The notes below the pieces were generated by a model that saw only the letters and a program-made list of their open reading frames with translations, was not told the origin of the DNA and searched no databases. From Rhizobium sp. L51/94 (lineage in GTDB: Bacteria > Pseudomonadota > Alphaproteobacteria > Rhizobiales > Rhizobiaceae): 64,000 nt of DNA. Below, piece after piece: positions 17,792 to 26,540 of this stretch. The stretch spans positions 992,001 to 1,056,000 of the forward strand of contig NZ_CP072142.1 in the NCBI RefSeq assembly GCF_019355555.1, written 5' to 3'. Made by a program: the position numbers and the translations under genes. Each line of letters starts with the position of its first letter. Position 1 is the first letter of the stretch.

Positions 17792-17865
17792 AGCAATCTC
17801 CTTTCAAGGAGATTGAATCATACACCGTCAATAAGATGAACCCCGTTTATGGGGACACTGCCTAG
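17019..17865 (-). mobile_element. IS5-family (IS427/IS1031-like) element inside the composite
   Basis: About 839 bp (17023-17861) between CTAG repeats, encoding a two-part transposase. The imperfect ends are GCCACGGACTCATT on the left and, as complement, GCAGTGTCCCCATA on the right. Its size is typical of this IS group. Confidence 0.8.
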
Positions 17866-17910
17866 CATTACAGTTGCGTATTTTTACAAGTTCTGAATCT
17901 ATAGGCCTCC

Positions 17911-19125
17911 ATGATTCGGAGGTCATGGATGATGGGTGCATCGATCGAGACAACGTTGGAACTTTGGGCATCGTCGCTGCGTGAAGTTAAGGCGCGTATG
18001 CGCGGATTGTTTACGCAGGAGCGCGTTGCAGCATCTGCAAACCTTTTCCTGGACGGCTTGTTAGGTGATGAGCGCCGTAAGACAGGTTGGATGCGCGCTG
18101 AGGCGGCTGGCGATCCTGGTCCGTGGCGACAGCAAGCCATCTTGGGTCGTGGACGCTGGGACGCAGACGGACTTCGCGACATTGTGCGCGAGTATGTTGT
18201 GGAGCACCTTGCCACAGATGATGCGGTCCTGGTCATTGATGAGACCGGCTTCCTCAAGCAGGGCAAGACATCTTGCGGTGTTTCACGTCAATATACAGGG
18301 TCAGCGGGCAAGGTAACGAACTGCCAAATCGGTGTGTTCACCGCCTATGTTTCCGATCGTGGTCATGCCTTTATCGATCGAGCCTTGTACTTGCCAAAGA
18401 GTTGGACCAGCGATCCGGCAAGGCTTGCCGCCGCTCATGTTCCTGAAGCTGTAGCCTTCGCTACCAAGCCTGCCCTCGCTGTCGATATGATTCGGCGGGC
18501 GCTGACAGCCAAAGTGCCGTTTTCATGGGTGGCAGCAGATGCGGTGTATGGCGTCGGAGACGTCGAAGGAGCGCTGCGCCGAGCCTGCAAAGGTTACGTT
18601 CTTGGGGTTAAATCCGACCATCATTTTGGCGCTTGGTCTGGTAAGCCTTTCGTCGCAGGAACCGCTCTTGAGATTGCCCGTGATCTCGATCCGGCTGCAT
18701 GGCATCGCCTTTCCGCTGGCGATGGCACAAAAGGCGCGCGGCTTCATGACTGGGCCTACTGCGAACTGGCCGATATCGATGCCGACGAATACAGTGATAC
18801 GCAAACCGGGCTTTGGACGCGTGGCTTGTTGATCCGGCGCAATATCAGCGATGGCGACCTCGCATTCTTCACGACTTGGTGCCCGGCCGGAACAGGCATT
18901 CAGACGCTCGTATCCGTAGAAGGTCACCGTTGGGCAATCGAGGATAGCTTCGAGACAGCCAAGAACGAACTCGGCCTCGATCATAACGAGACCCGCTCGT
19001 GGCATGGCTGGCATCGCCATGTCTCGCTCGTCATGCTCGCCTTCGCAATGATGGCTGTGATCCGATATCGCGCCAATAATGCGGCACCCCAAAAAAGACC
19101 GAGGATGCCGACCATCACGATCTGA
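17911..19125 (+). CDS. IS701-family transposase, right copy
   Basis: Translates to the same 404-residue protein as the left copy, on the opposite strand. It has the same DDE motifs (VLVIDETGF, AADAVYG, AIEDSFETAKNE). The identical translation suggests recent duplication or gene conversion between the two arms. Confidence 0.95.
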   Translation: MIRRSWMMGASIETTLELWASSLREVKARMRGLFTQERVAASANLFLDGLLGDERRKTGWMRAEAAGDPGPWRQQAILGRGRWDADGLRDIVREYVVEHLATDDAVLVIDETGFLKQGKTSCGVSRQYTGSAGKVTNCQIGVFTAYVSDRGHAFIDRALYLPKSWTSDPARLAAAHVPEAVAFATKPALAVDMIRRALTAKVPFSWVAADAVYGVGDVEGALRRACKGYVLGVKSDHHFGAWSGKPFVAGTALEIARDLDPAAWHRLSAGDGTKGARLHDWAYCELADIDADEYSDTQTGLWTRGLLIRRNISDGDLAFFTTWCPAGTGIQTLVSVEGHRWAIEDSFETAKNELGLDHNETRSWHGWHRHVSLVMLAFAMMAVIRYRANNAAPQKRPRMPTITI

Positions 19126-19279
19126 TCCGCTGGTCCATCCAAGAGGTCCGACGCATTGCGAATAAGCTTGCCCAGCGGCGTATAAAGCCCGCCCACATCA
19201 TCGCATGGTCATGTTGGAGACGAGCGCATCAAGCTGCCGCCCAACGCGCTCACCTGAAATCAAAATTGCAACTGTAATG

Positions 19280-19555
19280 CTTGCCATCGGATCCTTTGCA
19301 AAGAGCTTCGGTGCAGGGCTTTTCCTCCGAGATCGTCAGCGCGTCATTGCTTCCGGCTTTGACGTGGAGAGAGATGTCGGTGCCTTTGCTCATGTAGGCG
19401 TAACGGCCCGCTTCAAAGGTCCCGCTCTTTCCCGTCGCCAACTCGACGATGACGGAAAGCCTTCCGATCGTACCGGAATACGTCACAGCCTCAGCCGCTG
19501 CGCCATTTGAGGCGGCGAAAAGGACAAAGACACAGTTAAGGGCTGAACTGCGCAT
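19280..19555 (-). pseudogene. 5' part of IS-interrupted periplasmic protein gene
   Basis: Starts at ATG 19555 with GGAG five to eight bases upstream. The signal peptide is MRSSALNCVFVLFAASNGAA, cut near AEA. The mature part VTYSGTIGRLSVIVELATGK up to EEKPCTEALCKGSDGK is followed by the transposon. Two cysteines close together suggest an exported disulfide protein. The family is not recognised. Confidence 0.75.
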
Positions 19556-19559
19556 GGAA

Positions 19560-20079
19560 ACTCCGGACATCGTTGCGATACGCTTTCTAGCAGCCTGGCG
19601 AATTCTACGATAGCTGGAAGGTTCTTGAACTCTTATCCTGACAGCAACGACGAAAATTGGCGATCGATGCACGCGCTTGTCGCGTCTACGGGCGCGCATG
19701 TATTCGGGGTCGGCATCGACACGGACGTCTCGACCGCATCCATAAAAGCTGTCTTGAGCGCGGCGAGTGCTTTAAGCCGTTAGATAGTGGGCCGCGCATG
19801 CGTTAGATGAGGCGGGTAGGGGATGCCGGGCGACGTAGCCGCCTCCATCGATGCGTCGTTCGTGTCGACGCACTCTGAAAGCAAAACCATGCGGGGCCCC
19901 ATAAGCCTCCGCTTCCATTCCAGGTCTACCATGGAATGCCCTGAAAGCGTGGCGTGAAAGGGGCCCTCATCTACGGGGGCGAATATATTGGCGGCGCCCT
20001 CGGGGCCGAACGAAGCTCGTCTCCTGCGGAAATACCGACCGTGAATGCCGCGAACTTGCGCTTCAGTGGCTCGACTCTC
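19560..20079. other. Intergenic region, nothing recognised
   Basis: About 520 bp between the interrupted gene and soxR. No frame has both a ribosome site and recognisable sequence. Frames on the plus strand from 19954 mostly lie antisense to soxR. Confidence 0.45.
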
Positions 20080-20529
20080 CTATTCAAGGAGGACTGCTCC
20101 TTTGCCGCTGGCGCCGAGTATGTCGCCTGGGTTGCGCAAAGGACAGTCCTTGACGGACAGGCACCCGCACCCGATACATCCTTCAAGGTCGTCTCTCAAT
20201 TGCGTGAGCTTGTCTATCCGCTTTTGAAGCGCGGCTCTCCACGAACTCGCCAGACTTTTCCAATCTTCCGCATTCGGTGTTCGTGCATTTGGCAGCGAAG
20301 ACAACGCATGCCGAATTTCAGCAAGTGGGATGCCCGCCTGCTGGGCAATCTTGATAATGGCAACGCGGCGCAAAACCTCTCGTGGGTAGCGCCTTTGATT
20401 GCCGGGGTTGCGCGAAGCCGACAACAGCCCTTTCGCCTCATAAAAATGTATGGTGGACACGGCAACGCCACTGCGCCTGGCAACCTCGCCCACCGCAAGC
20501 TCCCGATGAACATCTATTTGTGTCGTCAT
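20080..20529 (-). CDS. soxR: SoxR, redox-sensing MerR-family activator
   Basis: 149 residues from the ATG at 20529; earlier codons would overlap the sox box. The N-terminal MerR HTH reads LAVGEVARRSGVAVSTIHFY and EAKGLL, followed by a dimerisation helix. The 2Fe-2S cluster motif CIGCGCLSVKDCPLRN has the C-x2-C-x-C-x5-C spacing diagnostic of SoxR. The protein activates promoters with overlong spacers when its cluster is oxidised by redox-cycling drugs or nitric oxide. It is divergent from the VOC gene with the operator between, so that gene is the probable target. Confidence 0.95.
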   Translation of the reverse strand: MTTQIDVHRELAVGEVARRSGVAVSTIHFYEAKGLLSASRNPGNQRRYPREVLRRVAIIKIAQQAGIPLAEIRHALSSLPNARTPNAEDWKSLASSWRAALQKRIDKLTQLRDDLEGCIGCGCLSVKDCPLRNPGDILGASGKGAVLLE

Positions 20530-20534
20530 GGCTC

Positions 20535-20565
20535 TTGACCTCAACCATAGTTGAGGTCGTATGAA
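20535..20565 (+). promoter_or_regulatory. SoxR-controlled promoter of the VOC gene with sox box
   Basis: The 18-bp dyad CCTCAACCATAGTTGAGG (20539-20556) matches the SoxR site. It lies between TTGACC (20535-20540) and TATGAA (20560-20565), which are 19 bp apart, the long spacer required for activation by MerR-type regulators. Direction is toward the VOC gene at 20630. Confidence 0.88.
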
Positions 20566-20629
20566 CCGTATCAGCTCATCAATCAAGCGTCGGCAACGGC
20601 GTTCAGTACGACCGACAAGGAGTTGATCC

Positions 20630-21100
20630 ATGATCTCAATTGAAGGACTTTATGAAACCCACCTGACCGTTTCGGATCTTGGTCGCTCCATTAATTTCTA
20701 CCAAAATATCGTAGGTCTGGAATTGGCGCACACTATCCCGGAGCGAAACGTGGCGTTCCTGTGGATCGGCGGGCGTGAACGATCCATGCTCGGTCTCTGG
20801 TCGATCCAGAGCTCTCCCTTACGAATGAAGCTGCACATCGCTTTTCGGACGACGATCGACCAAGTCACCAAAGCGCCCGCCTACTTGCGCTCGAAGGGCA
20901 TCGTTCCTCGAAATGGCGCAGGAGACGAAATCCGGGAGCCCATCGTGTTTCCCTGGATGCCAGCCGCCAGCGTTTACTTCAACGATCCTGACGAACACTC
21001 ACTCGAATATATTGCAATTTTGCCGAGACAGGCTAGGGCGGACATACCCGGTATAACTACGCTCTCGGAATGGAATCGACCACGCGATGACAAAGGATAA
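20630..21100 (+). CDS. VOC (glyoxalase/bleomycin-resistance) family protein
   Basis: 156 residues. Opening GLYETHLTVSDLGRSINFYQ with NIVGLEL is the standard first beta-alpha-beta-beta-beta unit. Metal-ligand candidates are H in ETHLTV and E in HSLEYIAI near the C-terminus, with another at KLHIAF. The family covers glyoxalases, fosfomycin or bleomycin binding proteins and dioxygenases. Control by SoxR suggests a role against redox-active compounds or aldehydes, but the substrate is unknown. Confidence 0.88.
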   Translation: MISIEGLYETHLTVSDLGRSINFYQNIVGLELAHTIPERNVAFLWIGGRERSMLGLWSIQSSPLRMKLHIAFRTTIDQVTKAPAYLRSKGIVPRNGAGDEIREPIVFPWMPAASVYFNDPDEHSLEYIAILPRQARADIPGITTLSEWNRPRDDKG

Positions 21101-21210
21101 AGCATGCTCTGGGGAACATAGCGTCTGAACGAAATAGGGGATATTGCTGTTCAAAAATGCCTCGATCCGTTGTTTTCGTTGGAAAAGGCACTCTATGAGA
21201 AGGGGGCAAT

Positions 21211-21231
21211 GGTTCGGTTCCTATCAAGGCG
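21211..21231 (+). repeat. Dispersed motif, copy a
   Basis: GGTTCGGTTCCTATCAAGGC at this site resembles four other sites in intergenic DNA of this window (27537, 32347, 40553, 55298). All share a T-loop-like GGTTC/AGTTC part followed by CCTATCAAGGCG. Confidence 0.4.
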
Positions 21232-21411
21232 TACACACGCGATCTACAGGGCCGCGCCTAACGTATTAGTTTATGCGATAACGAAAATTATCAGATATAG
21301 AAGGCCGGCAATGCGCCGGCGACCGCGCTGTGGATTCCGGCGCAAAAGTCGGTATTCTGCAGCGGCGCAAAGCTCAGTCGCGAAATTGAAATTTTAATCG
21401 GGCAGACCGTG

Positions 21412-21939
21412 TCAAAAGTCCCGGCCTGGCTGACCTCTGCCAAGCGCAAGCTTTGAAACCAATTCGGCGACTGATTGCCGGACATCCTGCGCCGCAGTAT
21501 CGACAACGAGTGGCCTTTGCCCCCAATCGTCATAGTGTCGGGCCATAATTTCTTCCCAGGTTGGCTTTATCAACCCCTGAACATCTGTTGCCCGCGTTTC
21601 CGCCCTTCGGCGATGTTCATTTTTGTCGGAACAGATAACCTATATTTCAACTGATGGCACTGCCGAGCGCGTGGCAACCGATAGCCAGGCATCTCGCGTG
21701 ACCTCCAAGCAATTCACAGAATCCGCAATGACCGTATTGCCAAGCGCCAGATTGTCTTCCGCGATTCCATAGGCGACCAAATATCCCGCTGGGCCGACGT
21801 CCGCTTTCAAGACGGCAGAAGCTCGTATATTTTGCTCGACCGTATCGACGCGGACATAGCTCGCCCCGAGCTCCTTCGCCAAAGCACGCGCAATCGTCGT
21901 TTTTCCGGTGCCCGGCAAGCCGCCAAAAGTAATAAGCAT
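21412..21939 (-). pseudogene. P-loop kinase (AAA family) with in-frame amber codon
   Basis: Starts MLITFGGLPGTGKTTIARAL with a clear Walker A (GLPGTGKT). It continues through YVRVDTVEQNIR and VIADSVNCLEVTRDAWLSVA, a pattern of small kinases related to chloramphenicol phosphotransferase and gluconate kinase. A TAG at 21640-21642 interrupts the frame after PSVEI. The same frame then continues VICSDKNEHRRRAETRATDV to the TGA at 21412. Related kinases normally have a charged residue (E) at that point, so a single GAG-to-TAG change would explain it. The final stop lies inside the left 17-bp repeat. Confidence 0.8.
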
Positions 21940-22023
21940 GAATACTGACCTTCCGTGTGCTCATGGGCGCTGGGAACCCGACTGGAGGATTCCTGATAGC
22001 AAAATCTCATGGTATATTCTGCC

Positions 22024-23457
22024 ATGGCACATTTATCAGGAACAGACCGCTCGCAAATGCTGCTTCTTCCAGAAGTGGTGGACGATTACGTCGGCCCAGA
22101 CAACCCGGTCCGATTCATCGAAGCTTTCATTGACGGGCTGAATTTGCAGGCCTCCGGATTTGTCCGCGTCGAGCCCAAGGGGACGGGTCGTCCCGGTTAC
22201 GATCCGGCCGATCTGCTGAAGCTCTACCTCTATGGATATTTGAACCGGGTGAGGTCGAGCCGCCGGCTTGAAGTCGAGACACATCGCAACATCGAAGTGA
22301 TCTGGCTGCTGCGCCACCTGAAGCCCGACCACAAGACGATCGCCAACTTTCGCCGGGTGAACCATACCGCGTTTCGCCAGGTGTTCCGCGAATTCGTCAT
22401 CGTGTGCCGACAGCTCGATGTGTTCGGGCGGGAGTTGCTGGCGGTGGACGGCACGCGCATCAAGGCGGTCAACAACAAGGATCGTAATTTCACGCGGGCG
22501 GCGCTGACAAAGTTCATCCGCGAGGCCGACGAACGGCTGACCGAGTATATGAAGCGGCTCGATGACGGCGATGCACAGGAAAAAAATACTGGCAGCGGCG
22601 GACCGCGGGCCAAAAACCTTACCGAGAAGATCGCTGCGATCAAAGGCAAGCGTGATCGCCACAAGGCCCTGCTTGATGAGCTGGATCGCACCGGCGAAGA
22701 CCAGATATCGCTCACCGATCCGGATAGCCGCGCTACGGCGCGCATGACCAAGGTCGGCGTCGGTTACAACATCCAGCTTGCCGTCGACGTGAAGCACAAG
22801 CTGATCGCCGAACAGGAGGTCAGCAGCCAGGTCGTCGACATGGGACTGCTGACACAGACGACGCAGGCGGCGATGGACACGCTCGGCGTCGGGCAGATCG
22901 AGGTGGTTGCCGATCGCGGCTACTTCAAGGTCGAGGACATCGAGGCCTGCGAGAAGGCAGGCATCACCGCCTATGTCCCCAAGCCATTGCGAGGAGCCGC
23001 TGTCCGCGAGGGTTTCTTCTCCAAGGATGAGTTCCGCTATGATGCCGGGAAGGATGTCTATGTCTGCCCGGCGGGACAGCATCTTTCTCCACGCTATGAG
23101 AAAAAGACGCGCGACCTGAAGCTTGTCGAATACTGCAACCGTGATGCCTGCCGGTCCTGCGGGTTGAAACCTCACTGTACACACGGGTACCGAAGGGTTG
23201 GGCGTGTCGAGAACGAGGCGGTGCTAGACCGGATGGCAGCGCGCCTTGCCGCCAGACCAGAAGTCCTAGACCAGCGACGCGAAAGCGTTGAGCACCCGTT
23301 CGGGACCATAAAACAATGGATGTATCAGGGTGCTTTCCTGATGCGGCGGCTGGAAAATGTGCGCGGCGAGTTCAGCTTGACGGCACTCGCCTACAACATT
23401 CGAAGAGCCATCACCCTCGTCGGCGTCACCGGCCTGATAGCCGCTATCAGGGCTTGA
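22024..23457 (+). CDS. IS1182-family transposase
   Basis: About 477 residues from ATG 22024 (MAHLSGTDRSQMLLLPEVVD, the usual opening; an ATG at 22009 adds five residues). The N-terminal DUF772-like part reads GRPGYDPADLLKLYLYGYLN. The DDE domain has LAVDGTRIKAVN, VVADRGYFKVEDI and a late EHPFGTIKQWM with the catalytic Glu. A cysteine cluster, CRSCGLKPHC, sits before the end. No frameshift or stop is seen. Confidence 0.95.
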   Translation: MAHLSGTDRSQMLLLPEVVDDYVGPDNPVRFIEAFIDGLNLQASGFVRVEPKGTGRPGYDPADLLKLYLYGYLNRVRSSRRLEVETHRNIEVIWLLRHLKPDHKTIANFRRVNHTAFRQVFREFVIVCRQLDVFGRELLAVDGTRIKAVNNKDRNFTRAALTKFIREADERLTEYMKRLDDGDAQEKNTGSGGPRAKNLTEKIAAIKGKRDRHKALLDELDRTGEDQISLTDPDSRATARMTKVGVGYNIQLAVDVKHKLIAEQEVSSQVVDMGLLTQTTQAAMDTLGVGQIEVVADRGYFKVEDIEACEKAGITAYVPKPLRGAAVREGFFSKDEFRYDAGKDVYVCPAGQHLSPRYEKKTRDLKLVEYCNRDACRSCGLKPHCTHGYRRVGRVENEAVLDRMAARLAARPEVLDQRRESVEHPFGTIKQWMYQGAFLMRRLENVRGEFSLTALAYNIRRAITLVGVTGLIAAIRA

Positions 23458-23623
23458 GGGGAAGCTCAGCAACCCGAAAAGCAGTATCTTTCCCCTTAAA
23501 GAGTCGATCTGATCCCGTCAGAAACGGAATATCAAACGAGCAGGAGCCGACGCACCAAAGTTTCCATAGCAACGACCGCGCAAGCGCTAAAACTCATCGC
23601 GTCACGAGTTTTGACACGGTCTG

Positions 23624-23690
23624 CCTAATTTTGCAACGCTGCAAAAGTCCGGATAACATGTCGAACAAAATCCGGTATTTTCGCGACAAG
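23624..23690 (+). repeat. Left partner of an inverted ~65-bp repeat pair
   Basis: Reads CCTAATTTTGCAACGCTGCA then AAAGTC. It is matched, inverted and roughly three-quarters identical by eye over about 65 bp, at 61960-62027. The core TTTTGCAACGCTGCAAAA is a palindrome with one mismatch. Confidence 0.6.
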
Positions 23691-23699
23691 CGCGTTCAA

Positions 23700-24153
23700 A
23701 CAGAAATTTTGCTTCCCTTTTGTCGAAGTTCTCCTAATCCGAAATTATTCGTTTTGCGCTTCCCGCCTCGGCCAAACGTCACCGTCGAGGCAGTAGTTGC
23801 CTGGGCGCAATTGCGCACCCATCAGCTCCCGGCAATGAGAACGCGATCGAATAGACAAGTCTAGATGGTGGTGTATTCACCGGCGCGCATTAATAGAGCA
23901 CGCGGTTGTCGTAAACCTAATAAACGGGGAGATGGCTGAAGATGCAAAAGCCTGCCTCTAAAAAAATCCATAAGAGTAAATTATACGCAATTTCAGCTTG
24001 CGTTTGCGGTTCGTCAGGCATAGCTTGACGCTTAAGGGTGGCACCGATCACCCACATAATAAGATCTCATAACGACATTTCAGCTTTCCAGCTGTGACCG
24101 GACAGGATTTACGTGCCGGTGAGCATTCGCAGGGATATACCCGGAGTGGTCAC
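23700..24153. other. AT-richer leader upstream of the radical-SAM operon
   Basis: No gene. The operon promoter should lie here. A dyad GGGTG...CACCC around 24034-24051 and CATAAT just after it are possible elements, but no -35/-10 pair with normal spacing was found. Confidence 0.4.
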
Positions 24154-25488
24154 ATGGCATTTGAAACGCTTGCGGCATTTTTCGCCGAACCTGTCAAAGC
24201 ACGCGAGCAAATTATTCGTTCGCTGGGTCCGTTTAAGGCTCCAATTCCGTTCTCCGGATCGAGTTTTTTTATCCATCTTTCGGAATTATGCCCGGTTGCA
24301 TGCGAGCACTGCATGTACTCGTCGGATCTTACTTCAAAGTCTTTGAAGGATGCACTCGATAAAGAGGATCTGGAAGATGCTTTGTGCTTCATCGACGAGA
24401 GCCACTCCCAAAAGCTCAATATCACGGGAGGAGGCGAACCCTTTCTCAAGTTTGGCAATATCCTTCGCCTTGTGGAAGCAGCTAAAGTTCCAGTCATCGA
24501 AATCGTAACCGCAGGACATTGGGCAAAAACCCAACAGCGCGCAACAACTGTGCTTCGTCAACTCGGCGAGGCAGGGCAACGCAACGGTGAACTGCGGGAA
24601 CTAAGGTTGAGGCTCAGCCTCGATAGGTACCATGTTGGTGCACCTCGTCCTGTTCTCCTCGAATACTACGCAAATGCGGCACGCGCTTGGGCTAGTAATT
24701 CGGAATTCATAGGCCTTGGCTTTCGCAGCATACAACCTGACCGAGGTGTTCTTGACGCTGCGCTAGCTCAACTGCTGGGGGGACACACTGAGGTCGTCAA
24801 CGACTGGAACCACGTGATCGTGTTCGGCGACAATAAGCGGCTTCCGATTACTTTCAACGTTATGAGATTTAGCGGCAAGGCTGAGGATCTCCACGACAGC
24901 GAAGAGCTCTCAACGAATTCAATGACTATCAAGGAATACTACACCCCATTCGAACGAGCGCCCGGTAGGCTGAACCTCGCGACAACAGTAAACGATGCAA
25001 TCAAAAGCACTTACACCGTCAGTGAAGGAGTGGCCATTACGCTCAATTCCGACGGAACTTACTGGATTTTCAGCGGCACTTCGCCCGAGCGAAAACTCAA
25101 ACTTGGGACGTTGTCGTTTCAGGAGTCCGTCGCGTATTTTTTCGAAGACCCCATCACCAGATTTCTGGTCGACGACGGCATATGGGCTCTCGCCGAAATG
25201 GTGAAGCGCCTTGATCTCGCACTGCATGACCGGGCATTTTTGAAAAATGACGTAGCATTTCTTGTCGAGGATCTGTTGGCAAATGCGCGGATCCGCCTTG
25301 CGGTCACTGTCTGGATTCTCAAACGGATGATTGATCGTGGCGATGCCGGCGGCAGTTCTTTGCCGATAATTTCGACACTCTGCAAATCGCGCGAGGAGGA
25401 TCTGCTCTCGCGTCTGACAGAAGAACTTTCACGGAAGGAGCCATTTGATGTTGTCAGTCGAAATAGAAGATCGACGCGGGTTGTATAA
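24154..25488 (+). CDS. Radical SAM enzyme of unknown substrate
   Basis: About 444 residues from ATG 24154, which has GGAG about eight bases upstream; GTG 24094 is a less likely start. The cluster motif is C-x3-C-x2-C in LCPVACEHCMYSS near residue 50, followed by KLNITGGGEPFL, the GGE motif that contacts SAM. A long C-terminal part (about 280-440) has no recognised domain and few cysteines, so a SPASM-type auxiliary cluster is not evident. It is first in a tight four-gene operon and overlaps the next gene by 41 bp, so a joint pathway with the phosphoribosyltransferase and phosphatase is likely. The reaction is unknown. Confidence 0.88.
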   Translation: MAFETLAAFFAEPVKAREQIIRSLGPFKAPIPFSGSSFFIHLSELCPVACEHCMYSSDLTSKSLKDALDKEDLEDALCFIDESHSQKLNITGGGEPFLKFGNILRLVEAAKVPVIEIVTAGHWAKTQQRATTVLRQLGEAGQRNGELRELRLRLSLDRYHVGAPRPVLLEYYANAARAWASNSEFIGLGFRSIQPDRGVLDAALAQLLGGHTEVVNDWNHVIVFGDNKRLPITFNVMRFSGKAEDLHDSEELSTNSMTIKEYYTPFERAPGRLNLATTVNDAIKSTYTVSEGVAITLNSDGTYWIFSGTSPERKLKLGTLSFQESVAYFFEDPITRFLVDDGIWALAEMVKRLDLALHDRAFLKNDVAFLVEDLLANARIRLAVTVWILKRMIDRGDAGGSSLPIISTLCKSREEDLLSRLTEELSRKEPFDVVSRNRRSTRVV

Positions 25489-26065
25489 GGCCGTCAGGTC
25501 TGGAGTGCCATCTCGGATCGGGATGCGGGAAAACCTCAGTGATCTGGGATTCAGCCTGGCACGACAGACCCGGGTGATTGTGATGGCCCAGCTTCCCGCA
25601 CCCCAACGAGTTCTTTGCGTCGTGATCCTTAGGGGCGGTGGCATGCTTTATCCTGGCTTTCTCTCGGAATTCGTTGAGGCGGATTTTTGCATGTTGGGCC
25701 TGCAAAGAGGCGACGGAGGGCAGGGTGAAGCGAAATGCACATACTGCTCCCCGCTGGAATCGTCTCATTATGACTCGATAATTTTTCTCGACTGTATCTC
25801 GGCTACCGGTGGGACGATTCTTGAGGCGAGCCGATTTCTTCAAACCAGATGCGATACAGAAGCACGGCTTGCCGCGGTCATTTGCTCCTCCGCTGTCGGA
25901 AGCCGAGCTCTAAATGACAGCGGGATCGGCGTCATAGGTTTTAGTCTCCGTGAGAACATGAAGGGGAATGTCGTGACGCCAGATTTTGGTGAGATGGACG
26001 CAGGCGATATTTTTTTCCGTGCACAGGTTTCACCAACGCTAGATCTTGCAACGGCGGCACAGTGA
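25448..26065 (+). CDS. Phosphoribosyltransferase, uracil-PRTase-like
   Basis: 205 residues from ATG 25448 after AGGAG. The PRPP-binding loop is IIFLDCISATGGTILEASRF, and an upstream VVILRGGGMLYPGFL corresponds to the ILRAG part of uracil phosphoribosyltransferases. The end, TPDFGEMDAGDIFFRAQ, aligns with the uracil-binding GDAGDRxFGT of that family but is altered, so the accepted base or ring may not be uracil. CTYC and other cysteines have no assigned role. Embedded between the radical SAM and membrane protein genes; presumably it attaches ribose-5-phosphate to a ring or releases it. Confidence 0.82.
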   Translation: MLSVEIEDRRGLYKAVRSGVPSRIGMRENLSDLGFSLARQTRVIVMAQLPAPQRVLCVVILRGGGMLYPGFLSEFVEADFCMLGLQRGDGGQGEAKCTYCSPLESSHYDSIIFLDCISATGGTILEASRFLQTRCDTEARLAAVICSSAVGSRALNDSGIGVIGFSLRENMKGNVVTPDFGEMDAGDIFFRAQVSPTLDLATAAQ

Positions 26066-26085
26066 CTGAGCGATAGGAAGCAAGA

Positions 26086-26523
26086 GTGGCAAATATTATT
26101 CCGATCATCGTTGGAGGGGCTATTCCAGCGTTCCTGTGGGGAATGACGTCGATATTACAGCGGCAGAGCAGTATGTCTGGCGCAAGTCCATCTGTTTATC
26201 TGGCTATCTTCGGACTTTCGATTTTTGCTGCCGGCCTGGCTTCCTTGGCATTCCAGCCCCGTCAGTCAGTCCCATCACTGGGTGCGATTACCTACGCAAT
26301 CATGGCGGGCGCGGGCTTTGCGGCGGGAACTGGTTTGGTTGGCATGGCGCTTTGGAAATACAACTTTCCGATTTCCAGGCTGGCCCCTATTTTAAGTACC
26401 AACGTACTCGTAACCGTGGCGGTGGGGCTGCTTTTAGGCGACGTCGAAAACGTCAATAGCGTCCGGCTGCTGATAGGGACCGCTTTGATAATCGCGGGTG
26501 TTGTGTTCGTCACCGTAAGCTAG
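26086..26523 (+). CDS. Small DMT/EamA-like membrane protein
   Basis: 145 residues from GTG 26086, with AGGA about nine bases upstream. Five hydrophobic segments: IIPIIVGGAIPAFLWGM, VYLAIFGLSIFAAGLASLAF, ITYAIMAGAGFAAGTGLVGM, LAPILSTNVLVTVAVGLLLG and LLIGTALIIAGVVFVTV. This is half the size of a normal EamA transporter and resembles single-repeat drug/metabolite transporters that work as dimers. It lies 20 bp after the PRTase gene and 17 bp before the phosphatase gene, suggesting export or import of the pathway's product. Confidence 0.75.
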   Translation: MANIIPIIVGGAIPAFLWGMTSILQRQSSMSGASPSVYLAIFGLSIFAAGLASLAFQPRQSVPSLGAITYAIMAGAGFAAGTGLVGMALWKYNFPISRLAPILSTNVLVTVAVGLLLGDVENVNSVRLLIGTALIIAGVVFVTVS

Positions 26524-26540
26524 GGCTTGAGAGGTGTTCG

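Larger units (their letters stand above)
15605..19279. mobile_element. Composite element: inverted IS701-type copies flanking an IS5-type IS
   Basis: Two 1,414-bp copies in inverted orientation (15605-17018 and 17866-19279) have the same encoded transposase. Both start with CATTACAGTTGC at each tip. The outer junctions carry CTTG on both sides (15601-15604 and 19280-19283), fitting the 4-bp YTNR-type duplication of IS701 elements, so the unit inserted as one block. Both inner junctions carry CTAG (17019-17022 and 17862-17865). The interior is an IS5-type element. Confidence 0.9.
21401..23625. mobile_element. IS1182-type element bounded by 17-bp inverted repeats
   Basis: GGCAGACCGTGTCAAAA at 21401-21417 is matched perfectly in inverted orientation at 23609-23625. 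The interval holds the IS1182-family transposase gene and, on the other strand, a decayed kinase gene. No clear target duplication was found. The left boundary is less certain than the right because the repeat overlaps the kinase stop codon. Confidence 0.65.

Noticed and set aside
19954..20538. 194-residue plus-strand frame over soxR
   Set aside because: Antisense to soxR, which has a diagnostic iron-sulfur motif and operator.
22036..23184. 382-residue open frame antisense to the IS1182 transposase
   Set aside because: A shadow of a GC-rich coding sequence; the plus-strand frame has clear DDE motifs.
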